Assembly (NCBI GenBank): GCA_017521605.1
Contig: JAFXCD010000021.1
Span: 26,418-90,417, forward strand
Source of the DNA: Lachnospiraceae bacterium
GTDB taxonomy: Bacteria; Bacillota; Clostridia; Lachnospirales; Lachnospiraceae
Length of the DNA stretch: 64,000 nt
Direction of reading: 5' to 3'
The position numbers were made by a program, and so were the translations under genes. Shown in pieces: positions 53,021 through 62,253 of this stretch; positions within the stretch are counted from its first letter, which is position 1; every line of letters begins with the position of its first letter. Under the pieces are notes generated by a model, which worked only from the letters and a program-made list of their open reading frames with translations, did not search any database and had not been told where the DNA came from.

Positions 53021-54688
53021 ATGGCGTATTTATTGAGCTATACCAGATTGCCCATAGATAATATATTGTATGATCCCAGACTGGCATACAGTATGCATCT
53101 GGCACTTAGCGAGGATGGGAAAAGCTATCAGGCACTGAATCATAATTCCGGGGTATTGTTTGTGAAAGCCACAGAAAATGAGGATGCTTCTGTAACACCC
53201 TGGAGTCTTGTAAGTCCGGTGATGTTTGCAACAGAAGAAGGCTATGGAATATTGGCGAAACGTATCGGTAGTGAAGGGGACGAAGACCCGGAAAGTGCAG
53301 GAAAGTGCCTGTACTTTACTACAAAGGATTTCTTGGAATATGTGGAAGTAGGCTTTGTTTCAGAGACAGAAGCGGAAAAAATGCTGGTAGGAGCACCAAA
53401 ACTCCCTGTACCCAAGGTAGAGGAATTAGATATTTTGGGAGCGGTTCCTTCCAATGTTCTGGAGATACCTGAAGCTGTAGCAGACAGACTGCGTAAGAAG
53501 CTGATTACTCCTGTAAACTGTGGTGTGGAATTCCCGACGCAGGTGAAGGTATCCGGTCCGGAAGAATTGAATCAATACAAAGCAAGCTCCATATTTAGTG
53601 ATGGTACTAAGGTGGAGCGAAAGGTGGACTGGGATTTAACTACAGTGGATTTCAACACTCCCGGTACATACCGGTTGAAGGGGCGTATTCATCAGGAACA
53701 CTTTGAGTTTCCTGTGGCTTTTAACCGTGCAGACCCATGTGTGGGCAAGTGGAATGGCAAGTATTATTTCATAGCAACCAATGATGCAGATAATAATCAT
53801 ACATTATATATCAGAGAAGCAGATACATTGCCTGAGCTGGTAGAAGCAGAGGAAATTTTGCTTTTGGATTCTACTACATATGAAGGCATCGGAGGTCTTC
53901 TTTGGGCACCGGAATTCCATGAGGTGGATGGAAAATGGTATATTTTCCATGCAGCCACACCGGGAGAGTTTTTCTGGGAAGAAAGTCATGTAATGGCACT
54001 GCGTGAGGGTGGCAACCCGGTCAATAGAGAGGACTGGTCCGCACCCAGGCGTGTGGTCAAAGCAGATGGTACCAATATCTGTGAGGAAGGCAAGGAAATT
54101 ACTTTAGATATGACGGTTTTTGACTGGGAAGGTGAGTATTACGCCATCTGGTCCCAAAGACAGTTTTTGCCAAAGGATTTAGGAGCTTGGTTATATATTG
54201 CTAAAATCAATCCCAAGGAGCCTTGGAAGCTGGCCAGCGAGCCGGTAGTGCTTTTAAAGCCGGATTACGGCTGGTCCAACAACCATACCTTTGTAGTGGA
54301 AGGACCCTTTGCATTGCCAAAAGAAGATATATTGTACATTACCTTCTCCGGTGCTGCAGTGGACACCTCCTATGTGGTAGGCCTTTTAAGTATTCCCAAG
54401 GGCAAGGATTTACTGGATCCTAAGAATTGGAAACAGGGCAATTACCCCATCCTTACGGCCAGAAGCGTGGAAGGGGAATATGGTACCGGTCACAATGCTT
54501 ATGTAACTGATGAAGATGGCACCATCTGGAACACCTACCATGCCCGTCCGGGAGTGGAAGGTGTGCGAAGCAGCGGCATCAGAAGAGTACATTTCGATAT
54601 CGATGGAGCACCTATGCTGGATGTGACAGAGGAACTGGATTTGCGGGAAGAATATGCATGGGTGGAGACACAGGTGGTTGTGTCTTAA
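53021..54688 (+). CDS. GH43-type glycosidase with an inserted Ig-like domain
   Basis: 555 aa from ATG 53021 (AGGAGG at 53008-53013). No signal peptide. The first 165 residues look like one or two propeller blades (RLAYSMHLALSEDGKSYQALN). Residues about 165-235 form a bacterial Ig-like unit (PTQVKVSGPEELNQYKASSI, then VDFNTPGTYRLKGRI). The propeller then resumes (RADPCVGKWNGKYYFIATND, LLWAPEFHEVDGKWYIFHAA, GTGHNAYVTDEDG, NTYHAR). ADP and APEF may supply the base Asp and acid Glu. The split propeller is seen in some Firmicutes arabinosidases. Substrate is likely arabinose- or xylose-capped oligomers. Subfamily cannot be fixed by eye. Confidence 0.8.
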   Translation: MAYLLSYTRLPIDNILYDPRLAYSMHLALSEDGKSYQALNHNSGVLFVKATENEDASVTPWSLVSPVMFATEEGYGILAKRIGSEGDEDPESAGKCLYFTTKDFLEYVEVGFVSETEAEKMLVGAPKLPVPKVEELDILGAVPSNVLEIPEAVADRLRKKLITPVNCGVEFPTQVKVSGPEELNQYKASSIFSDGTKVERKVDWDLTTVDFNTPGTYRLKGRIHQEHFEFPVAFNRADPCVGKWNGKYYFIATNDADNNHTLYIREADTLPELVEAEEILLLDSTTYEGIGGLLWAPEFHEVDGKWYIFHAATPGEFFWEESHVMALREGGNPVNREDWSAPRRVVKADGTNICEEGKEITLDMTVFDWEGEYYAIWSQRQFLPKDLGAWLYIAKINPKEPWKLASEPVVLLKPDYGWSNNHTFVVEGPFALPKEDILYITFSGAAVDTSYVVGLLSIPKGKDLLDPKNWKQGNYPILTARSVEGEYGTGHNAYVTDEDGTIWNTYHARPGVEGVRSSGIRRVHFDIDGAPMLDVTEELDLREEYAWVETQVVVS

Positions 54689-54728
54689 GCAATACTTGAT
54701 TGAAACATAGCATAAACTGATAAGTAAT

Positions 54729-54742
54729 AAAAAACGTTTTTT
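54729..54742. promoter_or_regulatory. Perfect 14-bp palindrome with central CG
   Basis: AAAAAACGTTTTTT, 73 bp before the GH3 start. A CG-centred palindrome is the general shape of LacI-family operators. No clear promoter hexamers flank it. Confidence 0.35.
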
Positions 54743-54814
54743 GATAAAATAGACATATGAATAGCAAGAAGTATTCAATAGGGACAAAAACAAATTTCAG
54801 GGAGGAAATTCTAT

Positions 54815-56941
54815 ATGAATCGTGAGATTGCAAGAGAAAGAGCAAAAGAATTAGTGGCAAAGATGACGCTAGAGGAAAAGGCCAGTCAGCTTCGCTTTGA
54901 TGCGCCCGCTATTCCCAGATTGAATGTGCCTGCATACAACTGGTGGAATGAAGGCTTACACGGTGTGGCGCGTGCCGGCGTTGCAACCAGTTTCCCTCAG
55001 GCTATCGGTATGGCTGCTACCTTTGATAAGGAGCTTTTGGGTGAAGTAGGTAATGTAATCAGCGTGGAAGGCCGTGCAAAGTACAATGCTTATGCGGCAG
55101 AAGAGGATAGAGATATTTACAAGGGTCTGACCTTCTGGTCTCCTAACGTAAATATTTTCCGTGATCCCAGATGGGGAAGAGGTCATGAGACCTATGGTGA
55201 GGATCCTTATCTGACCGGTGAGTTGGGAGAGGCTTTTGTAAAGGGTCTTCAGGGTGATGGCGAATACATGAAGGCAGCAGCTTGTGCAAAGCACTTTGCA
55301 GTACATTCCGGACCGGAGGCACTTCGTCATTCCTTTGATGCTGTGGCAAATGACAAGGATTTGTGGGAAACCTATCTTCCTGCTTTTGAAAAGCTGGTAA
55401 AGAAGGCTGATGTAGAAGCTGTAATGGGTGCTTACAACCGTACCAATGGTGAACCCTGCTGTGGTAGTAAGGCTTTAATGGAAGATATTTTACGCGGTCA
55501 GTGGGAGTTCCAGGGTCACTATGTATCTGACTGCTGGGCAGTTAGAGATTTCCATACCAACCATATGGTAACCGCTACTGCTGAGGAATCAGCAGCACTG
55601 GCACTGAAGACTGGCTGTGATGTAAACTGTGGTAATACCTACTTACATATGATGTCTGCTTATGAGCAGGGCTTGGTAACCGAAGAGGATATCACCATTG
55701 CAGCAGAGAGATTGTTTACTACCCGGTATCTTTTAGGTTTATTTGATGAAACCGAGTATGACAAGATTGGTTTTGATAAGATTGAATGCAAGGAGCATTT
55801 AGAGTTGGCTGATAAGGCTACTGCAGAGGGCGTGGTTCTTTTGAAGAACAATGGTCTTCTTCCTTTGAAGAAGGATGAAATCAAGTCCATCGGTGTGATC
55901 GGACCTAATGCAAACAGCCGTGTAGCCCTGATTGGTAACTATCATGGTACATCATCCAGATACATCACCGTATTGGAAGGTATCCAGGATGCTGTAAACG
56001 AAGACACCAGAGTATACTTCTCAGAGGGTTGTCATTTGTTCCGCGACAAGGTAGAGCATTTGGGCTGGAGACAGGATAGAGTTTCCGAGGCTGTAGCAGT
56101 AGCAAAGAACAGCGATGTAGTAGTACTTTGTGTAGGTTTGGATGAAACCTTGGAAGGTGAAGAAGGTGATACCGGTAACAGCTATGCTTCCGGTGATAAG
56201 GTAGATTTACTCCTTCCTGAGGTACAGAGAGAATTAATTGAAGCGGTAATGAAGGTGGGCAAGCCTATCATCGTGCTGAATATGACCGGTAGCGCTATGG
56301 ATTTACGTTTTGAGCAGGAGCATGCAGATGCGATTATGCAGGTATGGTATCCCGGCGCAAGAGGTGGTAAGATTATCGCTGATATGCTCTTTGGTGAGAT
56401 TTCTCCTTCTGGTAAATTACCGATTACTTTCTACAACGATACTGCAGATTTGCCTGACTTCGAAGATTACTCTATGAAGGGCAGAACCTATAAGTATCTT
56501 ACGACAACTCCTTTATATCCTTTCGGATATGGTTTGAGCTATGGTGATGCAGACATTACCGCTGTTGAAGTAAACGGTCAGGCAGTTGCTGCAGGCGCGA
56601 AGGTGGCTTATGCAGATGATATGAAGGTTTGCGTGGAAGTAACCAATAAGAGCAATATGGCTCTTGGCGAAGTAGTACAGGTTTATATTAAGGATAATGA
56701 TTCCGCTTTTGCACCTACCAATGGTAAGCTTTGCGGATTTGCAAGAGTGAATATGAAGGCAGGTGAAACCGTAAAGGTTTGCGTACCTGTGGATGAAGCT
56801 GCTTTCACTGTAGTAAATGACGCAGGTAATAGGCTTAAGGATGGCAAGAGCTTTACCGTAAGCGTAGGCTTTGGTCAGGCTGATGCACGTACAAAAGAAT
56901 TAACCGGTAAGGAAGCAATTGTGTTTACCGTAGAGGGTTAA
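54815..56941 (+). CDS. GH3 beta-xylosidase
   Basis: 708 aa: GH3 barrel (about 1-300), alpha/beta sandwich (330-560), fibronectin III-like C-terminus (600-708). Nucleophile is Asp239 in YVSDCWAVRDFH. PRWGRGHETYGEDPYLTGEL and AKHFAVHSGPEALRH are substrate-binding blocks characteristic of xylan 1,4-beta-xylosidases. The second domain has GLDETLEGEEGD, which supplies the likely acid Glu. No signal peptide, so it works in the cytoplasm. Preceded by GGGAGGA and a palindrome at 54729. Codon use is strongly biased to a few synonyms, like the SBP and xylB genes, suggesting high expression. Confidence 0.94.
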   Translation: MNREIARERAKELVAKMTLEEKASQLRFDAPAIPRLNVPAYNWWNEGLHGVARAGVATSFPQAIGMAATFDKELLGEVGNVISVEGRAKYNAYAAEEDRDIYKGLTFWSPNVNIFRDPRWGRGHETYGEDPYLTGELGEAFVKGLQGDGEYMKAAACAKHFAVHSGPEALRHSFDAVANDKDLWETYLPAFEKLVKKADVEAVMGAYNRTNGEPCCGSKALMEDILRGQWEFQGHYVSDCWAVRDFHTNHMVTATAEESAALALKTGCDVNCGNTYLHMMSAYEQGLVTEEDITIAAERLFTTRYLLGLFDETEYDKIGFDKIECKEHLELADKATAEGVVLLKNNGLLPLKKDEIKSIGVIGPNANSRVALIGNYHGTSSRYITVLEGIQDAVNEDTRVYFSEGCHLFRDKVEHLGWRQDRVSEAVAVAKNSDVVVLCVGLDETLEGEEGDTGNSYASGDKVDLLLPEVQRELIEAVMKVGKPIIVLNMTGSAMDLRFEQEHADAIMQVWYPGARGGKIIADMLFGEISPSGKLPITFYNDTADLPDFEDYSMKGRTYKYLTTTPLYPFGYGLSYGDADITAVEVNGQAVAAGAKVAYADDMKVCVEVTNKSNMALGEVVQVYIKDNDSAFAPTNGKLCGFARVNMKAGETVKVCVPVDEAAFTVVNDAGNRLKDGKSFTVSVGFGQADARTKELTGKEAIVFTVEG

Positions 56942-56989
56942 TTATATAACTTTGGTTTCGATTGGTTTTATAGGATAAAGGATACGCTT

Positions 56990-59900
56990 ATGGCTGAAAT
57001 GATGCTATATAATCAGGATTGGACCTTCTTAAAGACAGCTCTGGAAACAGGGCTGTCTGATATTAAGGAGAGAAAAAAAGAATTTAAAGCAGTGGATATT
57101 CCCCATGACTGGCTGATTTATCAGGTGAAAGATTTGTATGAAAACAGTACCGGCTGGTATTGTAAGGTGATTACAAAAGAAAGTCTGGGACTGGAGGAGG
57201 GAGAAAAGGCCCTTCTTCGCTTTGACGGCGTGTATATGGACTCCACGCTTTACGTGAATGAGCAAAGGGTGGGAGACTGGAAGTATGGTTATTCTGCCTT
57301 TGAATTTGATATTACGGATTATTTGACCGAAGGGGAGCATGAATTGCTTTTGCAGGTGCGTTTTCAGTCGCCCAACAGTCGTTGGTATTCCGGTGCAGGG
57401 ATTTATCGCCATGTGTGGCTGAAGATTTGTCCCAAGGTTTATCTACCTTTGGATGGCACCTATGTGCATACGGAATATCTGGGAGATGGAAAGTATTTAC
57501 TGGATGTGGAAACGGAATGTGCCGGTGAACTGAGCGGGGAAACGGCCTGTGTTTATAGGCTCTATTATAAAGGAGAACTCTATCAAAATCTGGGCATGGT
57601 GCAGGAGCGAGTGGTTCGAGAAGTACCGATACATATACCGGGGCAGGAGACTACTTTGGAAAAGGTAGAGCTGTTTGCCTTGCGGACGGAGGTGGATGCA
57701 CCCAAGGAGTGGAGCTTGGAGGAACCCAATTGCTACGAGCTGGTGGTGGAACTATTGGAGCCGATAGGAGCTTTAGAAACCTGTGGAAACGCGGCGTATC
57801 AGCTTCGCGTCGTGGATTCAGACCGCACTACCATCGGCTTCCGCCGCCTGCGTTTTGACCCTGATAAGGGCTTTTTCCTAAACGAAAAGTACGTGAAGAT
57901 AAACGGTGTCTGTGAACACCATGATTTCGGATGCCTGGGTGCGGCCTTTTACAAAGAAGCCATGCGGCGTAAGTTTGAAGTGCTCCGTACCATGGGTGTC
58001 AATGCCCTGCGTACTAGCCACAATATGCCCGCTAAAGAGGTCATGGAGCTGGCGGATGAGATGGGTTTTTTGGTCTTAAGTGAAGCCTTTGATATGTGGG
58101 AGAGACCCAAGACGGACTATGATTACGGACGTTTTTTCAAGGAGTGGGCAGGCGTGGATGTGCGTTCCTGGATTCGCAGAGACCGCAATCATCCCAGTTT
58201 ATTCCTTTGGTCCATAGGCAATGAAATCTATGATACCCATGCAGGCGAGCATGGGCAGGAAATCACCCGCAGACTAATCGATTTTGTGAGAGAGCATGAC
58301 CCCAGGGGCAATGCGCGGATTACCATCGGCTCCAATTATATGCCTTGGGAGAATGCGCAGAAGTGTGCGGATATAGTCAAGATGGCCGGATACAACTACA
58401 GCGAAAAATATTACGCTGAGCATCATAAGGAGCATCCGGATTGGGTGATTTACGGTAGTGAAACTGCTTCGTTGGTGCATAGTCGCGGTGTATATAAATT
58501 CCCTTTAAGTCAGCCCATGCTGTCCGATGAGGATGAGCAATGCTCCGCTTTGGGCAATTCCACCACAAGCTGGGGTGCTAAAAGTCCGGAAGCCTGCATA
58601 TTTATGGATAGGGACATGAAGTTCAGCTTCGGTCAGTTTTTATGGACCGGCTTTGACTATATCGGTGAGCCTACACCCTATCACACCAAGAATTCCTACT
58701 TCGGGCAACTGGATACAGCAGGCTTTCCCAAGGATTCTTACTATATGTTCCAATCCGCCTGGACGGATGTTAGCGATGCACCCATGGTCCATGTATACCC
58801 ATACTGGGATTTTAATGAAGGACAGGTAGTGGACGTAAGAGCCTGCACCAACGGATGTGCGGTGGAGCTTTTTGTGAATGGTGTGTCTCAGGGCAAACAG
58901 GAAATCGACCATAACCATGGAAAGAAAATTCAGGGTACTTGGCAGGTGAGCTATGAACCCGGTGAGATTACCGTAGTGGGGTATGATGAAATCGGTGCTG
59001 AAATCGCCAGAGAAACCCGCTATTCTTTTGGAGATGCTGTGAAGCTGACCCTGGAAGCTAATAAACAGGTGCTTCGGGGAGACGGAGAGGATTTGGTATT
59101 CCTAATCATTGGGGTGCTGGACGCCCACAATCACCTGGTAGAAAACGCCATGAATTATGTGGAGGTACTGGTAAGCGGCGTGGGCAGATTACTGGGTTTG
59201 GACAATGGTGACAGTACGGATTATGACGAGTACAAGGGAAATGTGCGTAAGCTCTTTAATGGTAAGCTCTTGGCAGTAGTGGCTTCTAAGACAGAGGCAG
59301 GCGAGGTGTCCATTACGGTGAGCAGCCCGGGACTGGAGTCTGCTTCCCTAACCCTGCAAGCAGAGGGGGCACCGGTTCGTCCCGGAAGCTGTGCTACGGA
59401 AAATCTGATGGATGCGCCCATGCAGTTAACCGGGCAGATTCCGGTGAGAAGAGTGGAGATAAAGTCACCGGGTGGTACGCAGCTTACCAAGGAAAAAAGC
59501 AGTGTGATTCTGGAGGCAAGAGTGCTACCGGAAAATGCAACGGACAAGGATATCACCTGGAAAGCGGTGAATGATAACGGTATCGAAATCCCCTTTGCAT
59601 GGTTGGAGGTATTGGAGTCGGAGGGTGGTCTCAGTCGTGCCCGATTGACGGCCTTGGGTGATGGGGCATTTCAGGTCAGATGCTTTTCAAAAAGCGGTAC
59701 GGACAAGGTGAAAATCATTTCCCAGCTGGGCTTTGTGGCAGAGGGATTGGGACAGGCGTTTACGAGCCCCTATGAGTTTGTTTCTGCCGGATTGTTTACA
59801 CGGTCCGTAGGGGAAATCGGCAACGGTAATGAAAAGGGTGTGTCCACAGCCAGAGATGGCATCAGTGGTGTGAGCTTTGAAAATCTGGACTTTGGTGAAT

Positions 59901-60520
59901 ATGGTTCCGACGAGATTACCATACCGGTATTTGCCTTGGATAGTGCAGAGTATGAAATAGAGCTTTGGGAAGGTGACCCATCACAGGACGGAGTATTTTT
60001 GGACACACTGCATTATCAGAAGCCAAGCATCTGGAATGTATATCAGGAGGAAACCTGGAAGCTGCCAAGGCGGTTAAAGGGTGTGACTACCGTGTCGATT
60101 ATGTTACGTGGAAGAAAGGTGCATATCAAAGGTTTTTCCTTCAAAAAGCAGGAAAAATCATTCAGTATCCTATTTGCGGCAGAATGTGATGCCGTCTACG
60201 GTGATACCTTTACCATAGAAGGGGAAGCGGTTACCGGCATTGGTAATAATGTAACGCTGGTTTTCGAGAATATGAACTTTGGTGAAAAGGGTGCTACAGG
60301 AGTAGAAATCTGCAGTCGTAGCCCACTGAAAGGAAATACGGTTCATGTTCAATTTACCACTAAAGATGGGACGGTTTTGCGTAGAATTTTGGAGATTTCC
60401 GGCACAACAGAGTATCAAAATCAGTATTTTGAAATGGAACCCTTAGCGGGAGAAGGTAAAATTGAATTTATCTTCCTTCCGGGCACAAATTTTGACATGA
60501 AAAGTTGCAGATTTTGTTGA
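56990..60520 (+). CDS. Large GH2 glycosidase, beta-galactosidase-like, with C-terminal beta modules
   Basis: 1176 aa, no signal peptide. GH2 sugar-binding jelly roll (1-170), Ig-like domain, then the barrel with acid/base Glu412 (SIGNEIYD) and nucleophile Glu491 (YGSETAS). A DUF4982-type region (FNEGQVVDVRACTNGCAVEL) follows, an Ig-like unit (VRRVEIKSPGGTQLTKEKSS; LPENATDKDITWKAV) and two CBM6/36-like sandwiches (about 930-1050 and 1055-1176, each with VSFENLDFGE or LVFENMNFGE). Such enzymes act on beta-galactosides, and some GH2 on beta-mannosides or glucuronides. In this locus it could remove galactose caps from complex arabinoxylan. Binding modules on an apparently cytoplasmic enzyme are odd. 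ATG 56990 with GGATAAAGGA. Confidence 0.85.
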   Translation: MAEMMLYNQDWTFLKTALETGLSDIKERKKEFKAVDIPHDWLIYQVKDLYENSTGWYCKVITKESLGLEEGEKALLRFDGVYMDSTLYVNEQRVGDWKYGYSAFEFDITDYLTEGEHELLLQVRFQSPNSRWYSGAGIYRHVWLKICPKVYLPLDGTYVHTEYLGDGKYLLDVETECAGELSGETACVYRLYYKGELYQNLGMVQERVVREVPIHIPGQETTLEKVELFALRTEVDAPKEWSLEEPNCYELVVELLEPIGALETCGNAAYQLRVVDSDRTTIGFRRLRFDPDKGFFLNEKYVKINGVCEHHDFGCLGAAFYKEAMRRKFEVLRTMGVNALRTSHNMPAKEVMELADEMGFLVLSEAFDMWERPKTDYDYGRFFKEWAGVDVRSWIRRDRNHPSLFLWSIGNEIYDTHAGEHGQEITRRLIDFVREHDPRGNARITIGSNYMPWENAQKCADIVKMAGYNYSEKYYAEHHKEHPDWVIYGSETASLVHSRGVYKFPLSQPMLSDEDEQCSALGNSTTSWGAKSPEACIFMDRDMKFSFGQFLWTGFDYIGEPTPYHTKNSYFGQLDTAGFPKDSYYMFQSAWTDVSDAPMVHVYPYWDFNEGQVVDVRACTNGCAVELFVNGVSQGKQEIDHNHGKKIQGTWQVSYEPGEITVVGYDEIGAEIARETRYSFGDAVKLTLEANKQVLRGDGEDLVFLIIGVLDAHNHLVENAMNYVEVLVSGVGRLLGLDNGDSTDYDEYKGNVRKLFNGKLLAVVASKTEAGEVSITVSSPGLESASLTLQAEGAPVRPGSCATENLMDAPMQLTGQIPVRRVEIKSPGGTQLTKEKSSVILEARVLPENATDKDITWKAVNDNGIEIPFAWLEVLESEGGLSRARLTALGDGAFQVRCFSKSGTDKVKIISQLGFVAEGLGQAFTSPYEFVSAGLFTRSVGEIGNGNEKGVSTARDGISGVSFENLDFGEYGSDEITIPVFALDSAEYEIELWEGDPSQDGVFLDTLHYQKPSIWNVYQEETWKLPRRLKGVTTVSIMLRGRKVHIKGFSFKKQEKSFSILFAAECDAVYGDTFTIEGEAVTGIGNNVTLVFENMNFGEKGATGVEICSRSPLKGNTVHVQFTTKDGTVLRRILEISGTTEYQNQYFEMEPLAGEGKIEFIFLPGTNFDMKSCRFC

Positions 60521-60546
60521 TTTTTGCGCCAATAAGAAATATAATT

Positions 60547-60621
60547 ATATTGGTGTTATTTTTGATGAAAGTATAACGATTCAGGGCCCCATTCGCATAG
60601 CTCTGAATTGTCACCAAATAT
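60547..60621 (+). ncRNA. Structured leader before xylB
   Basis: Outer arms ATATTGGTG (60547-60555) and CACCAAATAT (60612-60621, one bulge), inner stem ATTCAGGGC / GCTCTGAAT (60579-60587, 60600-60608, one mismatch). The nested stem-loop ends five bases before the ribosome binding site, so it could control translation of xylB. Not a riboswitch class I recognise. Confidence 0.4.
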
Positions 60622-60640
60622 TTTAATGGAGGTATAACAG

Positions 60641-62110
60641 ATGTTATATGTAGGTATCGATTTAGGTACATCAGCAGTGAAATTACTTCTGATGGACGGC
60701 GAGGGTAACATTAAGAACATTGTTTCTAAAGAGTATCCTCTTTACTTCCCGAATCCCGGCTGGTCTGAACAGAGACCCGAGGATTGGTATGAGCAGTCTA
60801 TGGCTGGTATGAAGGAGCTTTTGGAAGGCTTTGATAAGAGCCAGGTAGCCGGCATCAGCTTCGGTGGACAGATGCATGGTTTGGTTATTTTGGACAAGGA
60901 TGACAACGTAATCCGTCCCGCACTTCTTTGGAACGATGGTCGTACTTTTGAAGAATGCGACTATTTGAACAATGTAATTGGTAAGGAGAAGCTTTCAGAG
61001 TATACAGCAAACATTTCCTTCACCGGATTTACCGCTCCAAAGATTTTGTGGATTAAGAACAAGGAGCCTGAAAACTTTGCAAAAATTGCAAAAATCATGC
61101 TTCCTAAGGATTACATCGCATATAAATTAACAGGTGTACATTGTACAGACGTTTCTGATGCTTCCGGTATGCTTATCTTTGACGTAAAGAACCGTAAGTG
61201 GTCTAAGGAAATGTGTGATATCTGTGGTATTACCGAGGACCAGTTGGCTACCTGCTACGAATCTTACGAAGCAGTAGGCACCGTACTTCCTGAAATCGCA
61301 GCGCAGCTTGGTATTCCTGAGACCGTAAAGGTAGCAGCAGGTGCAGGCGACAATGCAGCAGCAGCAGTAGGCACCGGTACTGTAGGTGACGGTATGTGTA
61401 ATATCTCCTTAGGTACCAGCGGAACCATTTTTATCTCTTCCAAGAACTTTGGTGTAGATAAGTACAATGCACTTCACTCTTTTGCACATGCTGACGGAAG
61501 CTATCATCTCATGGGATGTATGCTTAGTGCAGCAAGCTGTAACAAGTGGTGGATGGATGAAATCATCGGAACCAAGGATTATGCAGCAGAGCAGAAGCAG
61601 ATTGAAAAGCTTGGTGAGAACCATGTTTACTTCCTGCCTTATCTGATGGGCGAGCGTTCTCCTCACAACAACCCTAATGCAAGAGGTACCTTCATCGGTA
61701 TGACCATGGATACTACCAGAGCGGATATGACTCAGGCAGTTTTGGAAGGTGTTGCATTTGCACTTCGTGATTCCTTCGAAGTAGCTAAGAGCCTTGGTAT
61801 CAAGATTGAACGTACCAAGATTTGCGGTGGTGGTGCAAAGAGTCCTCTTTGGAAGAAAATGATCGCAAACATCTTAAATGTTAAGGTAGATGTAATCGAA
61901 AGTGAAGAAGGTCCTGCACTTGGCGGTGCTATGTTGGCAGCAGTTGCTTGCGGCGAGTACGCAAATGTAGAAGAAGTGGCAGCAAAGATTGTAAAAGTAA
62001 TCGATACCGTAGAGCCTGAAGCAGAATTGGTAGCTAAGTACGAAGAACGTTACAACCAGTTCAAGGAAATCTATCCTGCTTGCAAGCCTTTGTACGAGAT
62101 CATAAAGTAA
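60641..62110 (+). CDS. xylB: Xylulokinase
   Basis: 489 aa, FGGY-type kinase. GIDLGTSAVKLLLMDGEG is the N-terminal phosphate-binding block and FGGQMHGLV is diagnostic for xylulokinase (Gln/Met-His of the substrate site). Further blocks are LLWNDGRT, LPKDYIAYKLTG, AGAGDNAAAAVGTG and CGGGAKSPLWKKMIANILN. It phosphorylates D-xylulose to xylulose 5-phosphate, feeding the pentose phosphate or phosphoketolase route. No xylose isomerase of the XylA type is in the window. Preceded by a structured leader with ATGGAGGT, followed by a long hairpin. Codon bias suggests high expression. Confidence 0.95.
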   Translation: MLYVGIDLGTSAVKLLLMDGEGNIKNIVSKEYPLYFPNPGWSEQRPEDWYEQSMAGMKELLEGFDKSQVAGISFGGQMHGLVILDKDDNVIRPALLWNDGRTFEECDYLNNVIGKEKLSEYTANISFTGFTAPKILWIKNKEPENFAKIAKIMLPKDYIAYKLTGVHCTDVSDASGMLIFDVKNRKWSKEMCDICGITEDQLATCYESYEAVGTVLPEIAAQLGIPETVKVAAGAGDNAAAAVGTGTVGDGMCNISLGTSGTIFISSKNFGVDKYNALHSFAHADGSYHLMGCMLSAASCNKWWMDEIIGTKDYAAEQKQIEKLGENHVYFLPYLMGERSPHNNPNARGTFIGMTMDTTRADMTQAVLEGVAFALRDSFEVAKSLGIKIERTKICGGGAKSPLWKKMIANILNVKVDVIESEEGPALGGAMLAAVACGEYANVEEVAAKIVKVIDTVEPEAELVAKYEERYNQFKEIYPACKPLYEIIK

Positions 62111-62112
62111 TA

Positions 62113-62165
62113 GGTGCAAAGTAAAAACAAGCGACACCGAAGGTGGCATTTGTTTTTACTGCACC
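62113..62165 (+). terminator. Long hairpin after xylB
   Basis: Arms 62113-62130 and 62150-62165 (GGTGCA...AAACAA with TTGTTTTTACTGCACC, 2-nt bulge), capped by CACC-GAA-GGTG. The T run lies inside the 3' arm, so it could form a terminator or a processing site. Confidence 0.55.
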
Positions 62166-62180
62166 ATTAATGAGCAGTCC

Positions 62181-62226
62181 TCCCGCGAAGCGGGAAAATG
62201 AGTGCAAAGCACGAGGCTGCGAGTCT
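62181..62226 (+). repeat. Short hairpin cluster before the DUF4867 gene
   Basis: TCCCGC-GAA-GCGGGA (62181-62195) and GTGC-AAA-GCAC (62202-62212), then the string TGCGAGTCT that is also found at the end of the element at 13254-13378. Confidence 0.45.
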
Positions 62227-62253
62227 AAGTAAAATAAATTGGAGGAAAAACAC

